From: JANXYW01 sp964458665
GTDB taxonomy: Bacteria; Chloroflexota; Dehalococcoidia; DSTF01; JACRBR01
DNA length: 19,965 bases
Direction: 5' to 3'
Assembly: GCA_964458665.1 (NCBI GenBank)
Contig: CAYWOO010000225.1
Coordinates: 1-19,965, forward strand
In this document: positions 1-7,685 of the stretch, piece after piece
How positions within the stretch are numbered: the first letter of the stretch is position 1
Layout of the letters: every line of letters starts with the position of its first letter
The notes under the pieces: model-generated
The model's input: the letters and a program-made list of their open reading frames with translations, nothing else
What the model was told of the DNA's origin: nothing
Database searches by the model: none
Program-made: the position numbers and the translations under genes

Positions 1-327
1 CTCGCGATCCTTCGCGACGCCATGGCGCAGGCGGTGTCCTGGGGCAGCGCGAACCTCGCGGCGCTCCCCGATCTCAAGGTCGCAGGCAAGACCGGCACCG
101 CCGAGTTCGGCGAGCGCTTCGCCGATGGCTCCTACGAGACGCACGCCTGGTTCAGCGGCTTCGCGCCCGCCGACGATCCGGAGGTCGCGATCACGGTCTT
201 CTTGGAGCGCGGCGTCGGCGCTACAAATGCCGCGCCGCTCGCTGCGAAGATCCTCGACTACTACTTCCATCGCTCGCAGCAGAAGACCGATGCCGGAGCG
301 CCGGCGCCCGTGGGGGTGACGCCGTGA
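1..327 (+). CDS. mrdA: Penicillin-binding protein 2 (class B transpeptidase), C-terminal fragment
   Basis: This is the 3' end of a gene that begins before the window; the frame is open from base 1. It keeps the third catalytic motif of the penicillin-binding transpeptidase domain, KTGTAEF (Lys at 88-90). This is followed by HAWFSGFAP and an AAPLAAKILDYYF segment, which is how class B PBPs usually end. The active-site Ser (SxxK) and SxN motifs lie upstream of the window. The enzyme cross-links peptidoglycan in the periplasmic or outer-membrane-facing space. The stop overlaps the GTG start of rodA by 4 nt (GTGA), so the two are translationally coupled. PBP2 and RodA form the elongasome synthase pair, which is why I prefer MrdA over FtsI. 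The family call is firm; the subtype rests on the neighbour. Confidence 0.9.
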   Translation, partial: LAILRDAMAQAVSWGSANLAALPDLKVAGKTGTAEFGERFADGSYETHAWFSGFAPADDPEVAITVFLERGVGATNAAPLAAKILDYYFHRSQQKTDAGAPAPVGVTP

Positions 328-1445
328 ACCTTCGCAACACACCCACGCGCGAATTTGACTTCGTCCTGCTGCTGGTGGCGCTCGGCCTCACGGCGTACGG
401 CGCGTTGCTCATCTACAGCGGCAGCCTCACCAACTACGGGTCGCCGGGCCAGGCGCTCTCCCACCCCGTGTCGCGTCAGGTCGTCTTCGCGGCATTCGGC
501 GTGGGCGCCATGCTCTTGCTCTCGCGCTTCGACTACCGCGCCTTCGGCCCGCTTAGCCTCACGCTGTACGCTGGTTCGATTGCCTCGCTAGTATTCGTGC
601 TGGTCGTAGGAGCGAGCGCATACGGCTCCCGCCGCTGGATCGTCGTCTTCGGCACGCAGGTGCAGCCGTCCGAGATCGCGAAGATCGCTACCGTCATCAT
701 GCTCGCGAAGTACTTTTCCGACAACGAGGAGAAGATGCACTCGCTGCGCGTCTTCCTCACGTCGATCGCGATTGCCCTCGTCCCGGCCGTGCTGGTGCTG
801 GTCGAGCCCGACCTGGGCTCCGCTATGGTGTTCGGTGTGATGTGGCTTGGCATGATTCTCATCGCTGGCGTGCGGCCGGTCCATCTCGCCGCGCTGTTCG
901 CCACGGTGCTCGCACTCTCGCCGCTCGCCGTCGTCTTCGCCCGGAACTACCAGCGTGATCGCATCGATATCTGGCTCGATCCGAACAAGGATCCCCTGGG
1001 CACCGGCTTCAACATCCTCCAGGCCGAAATCAGCATCGGATCCGGCGGCTGGTTCGGCAAAGGCTTCACTCGCGGGTCACAAACGCAGCTCGATTACCTC
1101 CGCCCCCAGACCACCGACTACATCTTCAGCGTCGGCGCCGAAGAGCTCGGCTTTATCGGCGCCATGGTCCTCTTCGGTCTCTTCGTCGCGCTGCTCTTCC
1201 GCTGTCTGCGCGTCGCCGGCCTCGCCGACGATGCGTTCGGGCGGCTCATCGCCGTAGGCGTGATGGTATTCATCCTCTTCCAGGTGTTTGTGAACATCGG
1301 CGTAAACATTAGACTGGTGCCGGTGACGGGCGTACCGCTGCCACTCGTGAGCCAGGGCGGCAGCTCGCTGATATCGGTGCTGGCGTCGCTGGGGATTCTG
1401 CAAAGCATACTTGGGCATCGACGCAAGCGCGGCCGCCGGATCTGA
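324..1445 (+). CDS. rodA: RodA-type SEDS peptidoglycan glycosyltransferase
   Basis: This 373-residue polytopic membrane protein of the FtsW/RodA/SpoVE (SEDS) family polymerises lipid II into glycan strands together with a class B PBP. Visible family signatures are GSRRWI with Trp105, QPSEIAK at 114-120, VEPDLGSA at 160-167, TTDYIFSVGAEELGFIG at 263-279 and GVPLPLVSQGGSS at 336-348. Asp265 in the TTDYIF motif corresponds to the conserved catalytic Asp of the family, and Trp105 to a conserved functional residue known in RodA. The length is normal for RodA. The GTG start at 324 is fixed by the GTGA overlap with the upstream PBP2 gene. RodA rather than FtsW is chosen from the PBP2 partner and the short N terminus; a generic SEDS call is certain. 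Confidence 0.93.
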   Translation: MNLRNTPTREFDFVLLLVALGLTAYGALLIYSGSLTNYGSPGQALSHPVSRQVVFAAFGVGAMLLLSRFDYRAFGPLSLTLYAGSIASLVFVLVVGASAYGSRRWIVVFGTQVQPSEIAKIATVIMLAKYFSDNEEKMHSLRVFLTSIAIALVPAVLVLVEPDLGSAMVFGVMWLGMILIAGVRPVHLAALFATVLALSPLAVVFARNYQRDRIDIWLDPNKDPLGTGFNILQAEISIGSGGWFGKGFTRGSQTQLDYLRPQTTDYIFSVGAEELGFIGAMVLFGLFVALLFRCLRVAGLADDAFGRLIAVGVMVFILFQVFVNIGVNIRLVPVTGVPLPLVSQGGSSLISVLASLGILQSILGHRRKRGRRI

Positions 1446-2400
1446 CGCCGCGACGACCGGCTTTTTCTCCAGCCGTCTGTTTGCGGCCGTGCGCGTCATC
1501 GCCACCCTCGGCATCGTCGCCGGCCTCATCTACAAACTCTCGCCCGGCGATCTCGTCGATACCGTGCGCGGCTCGAACCCCTGGCTGTTGCTCGCCGCGC
1601 TCGGCCTCTCCGCCGTCGTCCAGGCGCTCGTCGTCGTCAAGTGGCGCGTGCTGCTCCGCGCGCGCGCTGTCGATGCGCACCTGCTCCCCGTCGTCCGCGC
1701 CTACTGCGTCGGCAATCTGCTGAGCAACGTGCTGCCCACCGGCTTAGGCGGCGATGTCTATCGCGTCTACCGCATCCAGCGCGATGCGAACGCGCGCGCC
1801 GCAGATGTCACCATGAGCGTCCTGTACGAGCGTGCAACAGGCTACGGCGCAATGACGTGTCTGGCCGCCCTCGGGGCTGCGTTCTACTACGGGAACGTGC
1901 TCATCGGCCTGCTCGCGCTCGTCGCGGGCGTTGCGGGCGCCTCGCTGCTCGCGTTCATCCTGCCGCGCGTACCGTTTCCCGTCGTGCGGCAGGATCATTT
2001 CGTGCGTAACTTGCTCGCACATCGCCGCGAGCTTGTCGCCGTCTACCAGATGGTGGTCTTCTCGCTGATCATCCAGACATTAAACGTCTCGACCATCGCC
2101 TTGCTCGGCCGCGCGTTCGGCATCCACCTCTCCTGGTGGTACTGGGCGCTCACCACATGGATCGTCGCTGTTTCCGTGCTGCTGCCGCTGACCCTCGGCG
2201 GCTTCGGGGTGCGCGAGTCCGGCTTCTCCGCGCTCCTCAAGCACGCCGGGGCAACAGCCGCGCAAGGCGCATCCACCGGCTTCGCCACCGCCGTCCTCGT
2301 CATCCTCGTCAACGCCGCCGGCCTCCTCTGCATCGAGATCGCCGAGCGGCTCGGCTACGTCGCATCAAGCCGTCAGGACGGCACCGTCGCTCCACCCTGA
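1411..2400 (+). CDS. Flippase-like / lysylphosphatidylglycerol synthase TM-domain protein (UPF0104)
   Basis: This 329-residue protein has about eight hydrophobic segments and lacks the soluble aminoacyl-transfer domain of full-length MprF. The UPF0104/AglD-like hallmarks are GNLLSNVLPTGLGGDVYRVY at 101-120 and LPLTLGGFGVRESGF at 258-272, the latter being the typical proline/glycine-rich GGxGxRE motif. Members of this family are implicated in lipid or lipid-linked sugar flipping, but the substrate here cannot be read from sequence. The TTG start at 1411 gives a 35-nt overlap with rodA. A GTG at 1489, just before the first hydrophobic segment, is an alternative that would remove the overlap. 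It is probably co-transcribed with mrdA-rodA, which suggests a role in envelope lipid-linked intermediates. Confidence 0.85.
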   Translation: MGIDASAAAGSDAATTGFFSSRLFAAVRVIATLGIVAGLIYKLSPGDLVDTVRGSNPWLLLAALGLSAVVQALVVVKWRVLLRARAVDAHLLPVVRAYCVGNLLSNVLPTGLGGDVYRVYRIQRDANARAADVTMSVLYERATGYGAMTCLAALGAAFYYGNVLIGLLALVAGVAGASLLAFILPRVPFPVVRQDHFVRNLLAHRRELVAVYQMVVFSLIIQTLNVSTIALLGRAFGIHLSWWYWALTTWIVAVSVLLPLTLGGFGVRESGFSALLKHAGATAAQGASTGFATAVLVILVNAAGLLCIEIAERLGYVASSRQDGTVAPP

Positions 2401-2448
2401 GAAGATCGTGGCGCGCACGTCACAACCCCCAAACCGCATCGGAGCGCT

Positions 2449-2461
2449 GGGCTGGAAGCCC
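2449..2461. repeat. Short palindrome GGGCT-GGA-AGCCC
   Basis: A five-base-pair stem (GGGCT/AGCCC) with a GGA loop, followed by GCAC, lies 49 bases after the stop of the UPF0104 gene. It resembles the GGGCTnnnAGCCCGC words seen at 3395-3452. There is no T-tract, so it is not a classical intrinsic terminator. Confidence 0.4.
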
Positions 2462-2525
2462 GCACGGGACGTGGGGGTGCGCCGATCTCAGCAACATGCC
2501 GTGAGCTGACGCGAAGCGTGGAGCG

Positions 2526-2560
2526 CGGCCGTCCCGGCCGTACGTCCGGCACAGCCGGAC
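2526..2560. repeat. Double hairpin between convergent genes (REP-like)
   Basis: Two adjacent palindromes are present. CGGCC (2526-2530) pairs with GGCCG (2536-2540), and GTCCGGC (2544-2550) pairs perfectly with GCCGGAC (2554-2560) across an ACA loop. They sit in the 221-bp gap between the convergent UPF0104 gene and plsY, so they could act as a bidirectional transcription barrier. No U-tract follows on either strand. The CCGGC-rich sequence resembles the palindrome at 18375-18394. Confidence 0.5.
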
Positions 2561-2621
2561 CGACGCTCGCCGTACCCTTCGCTACTGGAACCACCGATCG
2601 CGTCTGCACACGCAGCGGCCG

Positions 2622-3317
2622 CTACCGCCGTGCAGCCGACTCCTCGCGCACAACTCTGGCATCCGCAGCCACATCGCCGTGCTTCTCCCCACCCCGCCCG
2701 ATCCGCGGCTCCGTGCCCGCGAGCAATCGCGAGATGTTCGCCCGATGCTTGTACAAAATGATCGTCGCCGCGCCCACGGCGTACGCCGCGTACGCCCACG
2801 GGCTGATGTCCAGCGCCGCCAGCGCTACGAACAGCACCGCCATCGCCGGCGCCATCGTGATCGACATCAACGACATGATCCGCGTCCCCGCGACAACGAT
2901 GGCCGCGACCGGAATGAGCGCGACGGCCGCCAGCGGATTCATCGCCAGCGCCGCGCCGAAGCCGCTCGCGACTGCCTTCCCGCCGCGGAACCCCGCCCAG
3001 ATCGGCCACACGTGCCCGCACACCGCGGCGAACGCGCCCGCAGCCCCGGCCCACGCCCGCGCGTCGTGATCGATACCCGCCGCGTGACCAAGCGCGATGC
3101 CGACGTATACCGGCGCGATGCCTTTCGCGATATCGAGGATGATCACCAGCACACCGGCTTTCGCGCCCGATGTGCGGATGACGTTCGTCGCGCCTGTGGC
3201 GCCGCTGCCGTAGTCGCGGATATCGACGCCGCGCGTGATCCGCCCGACGATGATGCCGAACTGGACGGATCCGAGTGCGTACCCGATCAGCGCACTGACG
3301 ACGATCGCCCACCACAT
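2622..3317 (-). CDS. plsY: Glycerol-3-phosphate acyltransferase PlsY (acyl-phosphate dependent)
   Basis: This 231-residue integral membrane enzyme transfers acyl groups from acyl-phosphate to glycerol 3-phosphate, the first step of phosphatidic acid synthesis in PlsX/PlsY bacteria. The three PlsY signatures are present: IRDYGSGATGATN at 33-45, GHVWPIWAGFRGGKAVASG at 101-119, and YKHRANISRLLAGTEPRIG at 189-207. About five hydrophobic segments lie between them. The start is the ATG at 3317 because the protein then begins with the expected first membrane helix (MWWAIVV), and an AAAGGGG ribosome-binding site (3325-3331) sits 7 nt upstream; the open frame continues to 3413 but that part looks non-coding. 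A charged tail of about 24 residues after EPRIG is longer than in most PlsY proteins. No plsX is in the window. Confidence 0.95.
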   Translation of the reverse strand: MWWAIVVSALIGYALGSVQFGIIVGRITRGVDIRDYGSGATGATNVIRTSGAKAGVLVIILDIAKGIAPVYVGIALGHAAGIDHDARAWAGAAGAFAAVCGHVWPIWAGFRGGKAVASGFGAALAMNPLAAVALIPVAAIVVAGTRIMSLMSITMAPAMAVLFVALAALDISPWAYAAYAVGAATIILYKHRANISRLLAGTEPRIGRGGEKHGDVAADARVVREESAARR

Positions 3318-3382
3318 ATGCGCGCCCCTTTGTCCATGCGGTCCCACGCCGGTCCGATGCTGAACTGTATCACCGAATCTGC

Positions 3383-3452
3383 GCGTTCCGGAACGCGGGC
3401 GTTCAGCCCGCATCGTGCGAATCTAGTCCGCAGCGCGGGCATTGAGCCCGCG
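3383..3452. repeat. Tandem REP-like palindromes plus a perfect 14-bp palindrome
   Basis: A perfect 14-bp palindrome GCGTTCCGGAACGC (3383-3396) runs directly into GCGGGC-GTTCA-GCCCGC (3395-3411). A second copy of the same type, CGCGGGC-ATTGA-GCCCGCG (3434-3452), lies 22 bases further on. The two share the GCGGGC/GCCCGC stem and a five-base loop. They occupy the 200-bp gap between plsY and the 3' end of the large membrane-protein gene (both minus strand). The paired arrangement is typical of REP/BIME-like elements, and they may also stabilise or terminate the upstream transcript. Confidence 0.7.
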
Positions 3453-3517
3453 TCATGTGGCGTCAGATGTCGCGTAGCTGAATCGCACTCGCCCGCTCAT
3501 GTGCGTGGCCAGCGCGG

Positions 3518-6500
3518 TCACGGCGCGGCCGCGCCCGCGCCGTGCGCCCACCACCCCAGCAACGACTCCTGCCAGCGCCCCCAGCGCTCGCGCCCCAGCA
3601 GGATGCCCATGCCGATCCCCAGCAGCGCCATGCCCGCGAGCATCACGACCACCCAGTTCGGCAGCGCGTTCACCGCATCGAACAGCACGCGTGCCGCCAC
3701 CAACACCATCGCCACAATCGCCGCCGCCAGCATGCCGCGCCGGCGTAGCCCAATGCTCGACACGAAGAACGCCATCGCTTCCGCCAGCACGATCCACTCG
3801 TACTGCCCGCCGCCGGGATCCAGCGACTGGATCATAGACGGCGCCATGATCACCGCCGCGCCGATCGCTTCAACGAGCGGAGCAGCCTCTACCAGCTCCG
3901 GAATCAGCCGGAACTTCCACAGCCCCACGAGACCCAGCAGCACCAGGTACGCGCCGATGACCGCCGTGTAGGCCTGCGGGTTCTCCGGATCGAACCGCCC
4001 GATCTGCAGCAGCAGCGCTATCGTCAGCGTCGCAGTCGCCGGCACGATGATCCACCGCCGCCTGGTGCTCGCCGCTACCCCAAGCATCAGCGCGCCGAGC
4101 AGCGCCATCGACAGCGTCGACCACTCGTACAGCGCCGTCCGGTAGAACGGCGTACCGTCCACGTAGCCGTGATGCGTCAGCGACGACAGCACGGCGAACC
4201 CGGTCGCCGGCGCCGCGACGGCATAGATAGCCGAACACACGCCCGCGGCCGCCGCCCACCGTGCGCGCGATCGCAGCACGACGCCCGCCGCCGCCGTGAC
4301 GATCGCCACCGTGCCGAACGCGATCGGCAACACAGACGCCGGCGCATCGAAGTGCGTGCGCCATGCCGCGATCGCGCCGAAGCCGAACGCTGCGGCTGGC
4401 GCGGCGAGCACCGGCTCATCCTCAAACACCGCCAGCGCCAGGGACGCCGACACATACACAGTCAGCATCACCGACAGTGTCTCCGCGCTCGCCGGCGTCG
4501 TCAGCGATACGAGGGCCGCGGCCAGCGACATCACGTAGAGGTGCATGCGGAACTCCGGTCGCAGCCATCGCGTCGCCACGCCGATACCCGCTAACGCCAG
4601 GCTGGCGGCCAGCATCGGATAGCCCAGCCGCAGCACGTCGTCCACCGTGTCGTCGCCCGGCAGGCTGTTGAGCAGATGCAGGTAGCCGATTGTCGCCGCG
4701 AGGCACGCGGCGTACAGCCAGCCGACGGTGACGCGCACGCGCGCAGCTTGCGGCATCTCCAGGAAATGCTCGAGCGTGACCTCGCTGCGCTGGAACACCG
4801 CCGCCAGCGCGTAGAACGCAGCCGCCGCCAGGTGCACGCCCGCTCCGACGCGCGGCGCAGTTTCGTACGCGCCCTCGAACGGCAGCCAGGCGATCGTGAA
4901 CGCCGCGACCGAGAGTACGTCGCGCACACGCCCGTCAAGCCAGCTCGGGGTCCACGACCGCCCGCCGAGCGCCAGCGTAGCCCCCGCCGCCGCGAACGCG
5001 GCACCGTAGTACGCCGCTTCGGCGTCGAACGCGTATGCCACGCTCACGATCGCGCCGCCGATCGCAAGCAGCAGCGCCGCCGACGTCTCGATCCGCCGCC
5101 CTCGCGCTGCGTCGATGCAGAAAAACGCCGCCGCGGCCGCGAATGCGATCGGCAGAAACACGCGGAACTGCGGCGCGTAGGTAGCGTTCGTGCTCCCGCT
5201 GGCGATCGCTGCCGCAAGCGCCACGCCGATGCCGGCGGTGGCCGCCACCCGCCCGAACACAATCACGTCGTCGCGCCACTCCGGCGCCAGCCGCGCGATC
5301 AGCAGCCGCGGCGCCCACAGGGTTGCCGCACCGAGCACCATCGCCGGCGCGATCAGCGCGAACGCGAAATATTCGCCGCTCACGTCCAACGCGTAGACGA
5401 CGGATGCGCACAACGCCGTCAGCGCCAGCGCGAATCCACTGACGCCTTCGCGCGTTCGCTGCCCGAACGCTTCGATGGCGTAGAACACCAGCACCAGCGC
5501 CGCCGAGATCGCCGCGAACCAGCGCGTTTCGATCTGGTATGCACCGTTGTCGTGATTCGCGGCCGCCGCAAGCGTCACGAACACCGCGCCCGCGCTCAAC
5601 GCCGTTGCCGCGACTCCCGCGGCGCGCAGGATCTCGCGGCTCTGCTCCGGCAGTCGGGCCATCGCCGCCCGCGACACCGTCGCCATGCCCGAGACGCCAA
5701 ACACAACCGAGACCACCGCAAAGGCCACGGCGTAGTACTCGCCGCTCAGGTCCAGGCCGTAGACAAACGCCGCGCTCAACGCCCCGAGCGCGGCAACGAA
5801 TCCGTAGACCCCTGAACGCTCGCGGCGTCCGATCGCATCGATCGCGTAGAACGCTACGACCAGCGCCGACGCAATCGCGACGAACCACCGCGTCTCGACG
5901 TGATACGCACTCTCGTTGCCGCGCGCGCCCTCGCCCGCTGCCGACTGCAACAACAACAGCGCGATGATCGTGCAGATCGCTGTCGCGCCGACGCCCGCAT
6001 CGCGAAGCGTCGCGCCGAATCGATCTGGCAGTCGCGCTGCGATCGCCGCCGACTTCGCCGGGAACGCCAGCAGTCCCAGTACAACCGCAAGCGCGGCGAA
6101 CGCGATCGCGTAGTACTCGCCCGCCAGGTCGATTGCGTACACCACGGATACGAACGCGCCCGAAAACGCCGCGATCAGCGCCAGTCCCGCCGATACCTGC
6201 TTCCGCATCAATGTCGGTAGCGCCGCGTAGGCGGACGCCGCAAGGAACGTGATCGGCAAGAACCACAGCGTCGCCGCGTGGAAGCCGTACTCGTTACCTC
6301 GGTGCGTGGACGCGAATGGCGCCAGCATCAGCGTGAACGCGATCGCGCCTGCTGCGATGACGTGCGCCTGCATCGACCAGATGCCGCTCGTCCGCGCCCG
6401 CAGCGTCGCAGGCCCAAACGCGCTCACCAGCGCCATCGCTCCGGCCAAGGCAACGAAGCAGACGCCTGTCCACTCCGGCGCGACGTCCGTGCGTACGACG

Positions 6501-7333
6501 ATCGCCAGCATCGCGCTCGCGAACGCCACGCCCGCGCCGAACGCATACTGGCGCCCGAGACCCAGCCACGCGACCGCCGTGTAGAACGCCGCCGTCGTCA
6601 CCGATCCCGCGACCCACATCGTCCGGACGTTGAGATTCTCGTCGCTCAGCACGCTTCGCGCTGCCACGAAGTTCAGCGGCACCAGCAGCGCGCCCACCGC
6701 GAAGAACACCTGCCCCGCGGTCGCGACGCGCGGCACCCGCAAGCAGATGAGTCCCGCCGCCAGAAACGCCAGCGTGTACGCGACGAGCAGCGCCATCTTC
6801 AGCGAGCCATCGACGGCCTGTCCCGAGTACCCGACATAGATCAGCGCTGCTACTACGGTGAGAAACGCGCCCGCAAACAGAAACAAGTTCGCCTGCTGCT
6901 CGACGAGCCAGCTCCAGTCGGCGGGCTTCTCCGGCGGTGCGGGCGCCTTCGGCGGTGCGGCGCGTTGCGTCACCGGCGGATTCGCAGCCGACGCCCCGGC
7001 CGCAGCAATGGCAGAAGCGACGGGCGGGGCTGCGATCACGGGAGAAGGAGGCGCCGGCTTCGCGGCGATCGGCGCCTGGCGCAGCGGCTTTCCCGGCTGC
7101 GGCGCCACCAGCTCCCGCAGCTCGTCCTCGTAGTGCGTCGAGATGCGCGCCCGCTGTTGGGCCGTGATGATCTCCGCCAGCGGGCTCGCGCCCACCTCGT
7201 TCAATACGAACGCCACTCCGGCGGCGCGAGCGCTCCGGCTCCGGTCGCGCGGCACGCCGCAAAGCTGGCAGTTTGCCCGCTCCGCATCGCCCAGCCGGCC
7301 ACACCGACCGCAGTACACCGTCCGCTCGCTCAT
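3518..7333 (-). CDS. Giant polytopic membrane protein with N-terminal zinc ribbon and four tandem internal repeats
   Basis: This 1271-residue protein has no function I can assign. Residues 8-25 form a CxxC-x10-CxxC zinc ribbon (Cys 8, 11, 22, 25). Residues 80-140 are a Pro/Ala-rich linker. From about residue 147 to the end it is almost continuously hydrophobic, implying dozens of membrane helices. Four repeats of roughly 120-125 residues are visible. Each starts near LWFLP/TRWF (356, 481, 603, 723) and carries a D(L/V)xGEYY-like motif at 401, 527, 649 and, degenerate, at 769. The overall plan resembles the actinobacterial/chloroflexal SCO7613-type or DUF2157-like membrane proteins, but I cannot confirm that. 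The ATG at 7333 is preceded by a perfect GGAGGT (7340-7345) at 6 nt. It appears to be transcribed on its own, or ahead of plsY. Confidence 0.8.
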   Translation of the reverse strand: MSERTVYCGRCGRLGDAERANCQLCGVPRDRSRSARAAGVAFVLNEVGASPLAEIITAQQRARISTHYEDELRELVAPQPGKPLRQAPIAAKPAPPSPVIAAPPVASAIAAAGASAANPPVTQRAAPPKAPAPPEKPADWSWLVEQQANLFLFAGAFLTVVAALIYVGYSGQAVDGSLKMALLVAYTLAFLAAGLICLRVPRVATAGQVFFAVGALLVPLNFVAARSVLSDENLNVRTMWVAGSVTTAAFYTAVAWLGLGRQYAFGAGVAFASAMLAIVVRTDVAPEWTGVCFVALAGAMALVSAFGPATLRARTSGIWSMQAHVIAAGAIAFTLMLAPFASTHRGNEYGFHAATLWFLPITFLAASAYAALPTLMRKQVSAGLALIAAFSGAFVSVVYAIDLAGEYYAIAFAALAVVLGLLAFPAKSAAIAARLPDRFGATLRDAGVGATAICTIIALLLLQSAAGEGARGNESAYHVETRWFVAIASALVVAFYAIDAIGRRERSGVYGFVAALGALSAAFVYGLDLSGEYYAVAFAVVSVVFGVSGMATVSRAAMARLPEQSREILRAAGVAATALSAGAVFVTLAAAANHDNGAYQIETRWFAAISAALVLVFYAIEAFGQRTREGVSGFALALTALCASVVYALDVSGEYFAFALIAPAMVLGAATLWAPRLLIARLAPEWRDDVIVFGRVAATAGIGVALAAAIASGSTNATYAPQFRVFLPIAFAAAAAFFCIDAARGRRIETSAALLLAIGGAIVSVAYAFDAEAAYYGAAFAAAGATLALGGRSWTPSWLDGRVRDVLSVAAFTIAWLPFEGAYETAPRVGAGVHLAAAAFYALAAVFQRSEVTLEHFLEMPQAARVRVTVGWLYAACLAATIGYLHLLNSLPGDDTVDDVLRLGYPMLAASLALAGIGVATRWLRPEFRMHLYVMSLAAALVSLTTPASAETLSVMLTVYVSASLALAVFEDEPVLAAPAAAFGFGAIAAWRTHFDAPASVLPIAFGTVAIVTAAAGVVLRSRARWAAAAGVCSAIYAVAAPATGFAVLSSLTHHGYVDGTPFYRTALYEWSTLSMALLGALMLGVAASTRRRWIIVPATATLTIALLLQIGRFDPENPQAYTAVIGAYLVLLGLVGLWKFRLIPELVEAAPLVEAIGAAVIMAPSMIQSLDPGGGQYEWIVLAEAMAFFVSSIGLRRRGMLAAAIVAMVLVAARVLFDAVNALPNWVVVMLAGMALLGIGMGILLGRERWGRWQESLLGWWAHGAGAAAP

Positions 7334-7458
7334 CCCGGCACCTCCGTCTAGCTCACAGACGCAGTATCAACCTAAGCGCGCCCAAGCGGTGAGGTACGAA
7401 CGTACTACGCCGACCCGCAGTGCGGACTATCTTCGGAGATGGCGTTGGTCCCCGTGTG

Positions 7459-7628
7459 CTGTCATCCAGAGCGAAGCGAAGGATCTAGCTCGGATGGCTG
7501 ATTCGCACACCCAACAAGACGAACCGTAACCTCAGCCCGACGGGCGGGGCGCCCGCGCTCCATTTTCTGTCAAATTTGCCGCGATCGACTCATTCGAGCC
7601 AGATCCTTCGCTTCGCTCTGGAAGGCAG
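7459..7628. repeat. Long imperfect inverted repeat (MITE-like), 34-bp arms around a 102-bp core
   Basis: The left arm (7459-7492) and the reverse complement of the right arm (7595-7628) agree at 31 of 34 positions by hand alignment. The central stretch includes the shared 20-mer CCAGAGCGAAGCGAAGGATC. The 102-bp interior encodes no obvious protein and has a G/C-rich block GGGCGGGGCGCCCGC. No transposase is nearby. The structure fits a small non-autonomous element, or two copies of a dispersed intergenic repeat inserted in opposite orientation. Confidence 0.7.
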
Positions 7629-7646
7629 TGTGCGGCGCACCGCCCT

Positions 7647-7682
7647 CCCTCTCCGTCGGACCGAGAGGGCCGGGGTGAGGTC
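7647..7682. repeat. CCTCTCC/GGAGAGG-type hairpin downstream of der
   Basis: CCCTCTC (7647-7653) pairs with GAGAGGG (7663-7669), followed by CCGGGGTGAGGT. The same combination, a CCTCTCC/GGAGAGG stem next to CCGG-GGTGAGGT, occurs in the opposite orientation at 18426-18475, which marks a dispersed repeat family. It starts 4 bases beyond the der stop codon, so it may also protect or end the argF-cdaA-cdaR-der transcript. Confidence 0.55.
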
Positions 7683-7685
7683 TCC

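Larger units (their letters stand above)
7334..7685. other. 352-bp intergenic region, repeat-rich, no gene
   Basis: No convincing coding frame is present. From the left it holds the GGAGGT ribosome-binding site of the large membrane gene and a small palindrome GTACG-AA-CGTAC (7394-7405) that could be an operator. It then holds a long imperfect inverted repeat (7459-7628) and a CCCTCTC/GAGAGGG hairpin (7647-7669) just downstream of the der stop. The promoter of the large membrane gene should lie at about 7346-7460 on the minus strand, but I do not see a clear -35/-10 pair. Confidence 0.7.

Noticed and set aside
2679..3971. 430-codon plus-strand frame spanning plsY and the end of the giant membrane gene
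   Set aside because: It crosses two real minus-strand genes and an intergenic repeat, with low-complexity composition and no domain.
4935..6266. 443-codon minus-strand frame inside the giant membrane gene
   Set aside because: It is an alternative frame of the same strand, Gly/Arg-rich; the membrane-protein frame has ordered helices and a perfect ribosome-binding site.
7647..7669. Intrinsic terminator after der
   Set aside because: The stem is real, but no U-tract follows on the minus-strand transcript, and the same element recurs elsewhere, so I list it as a repeat.
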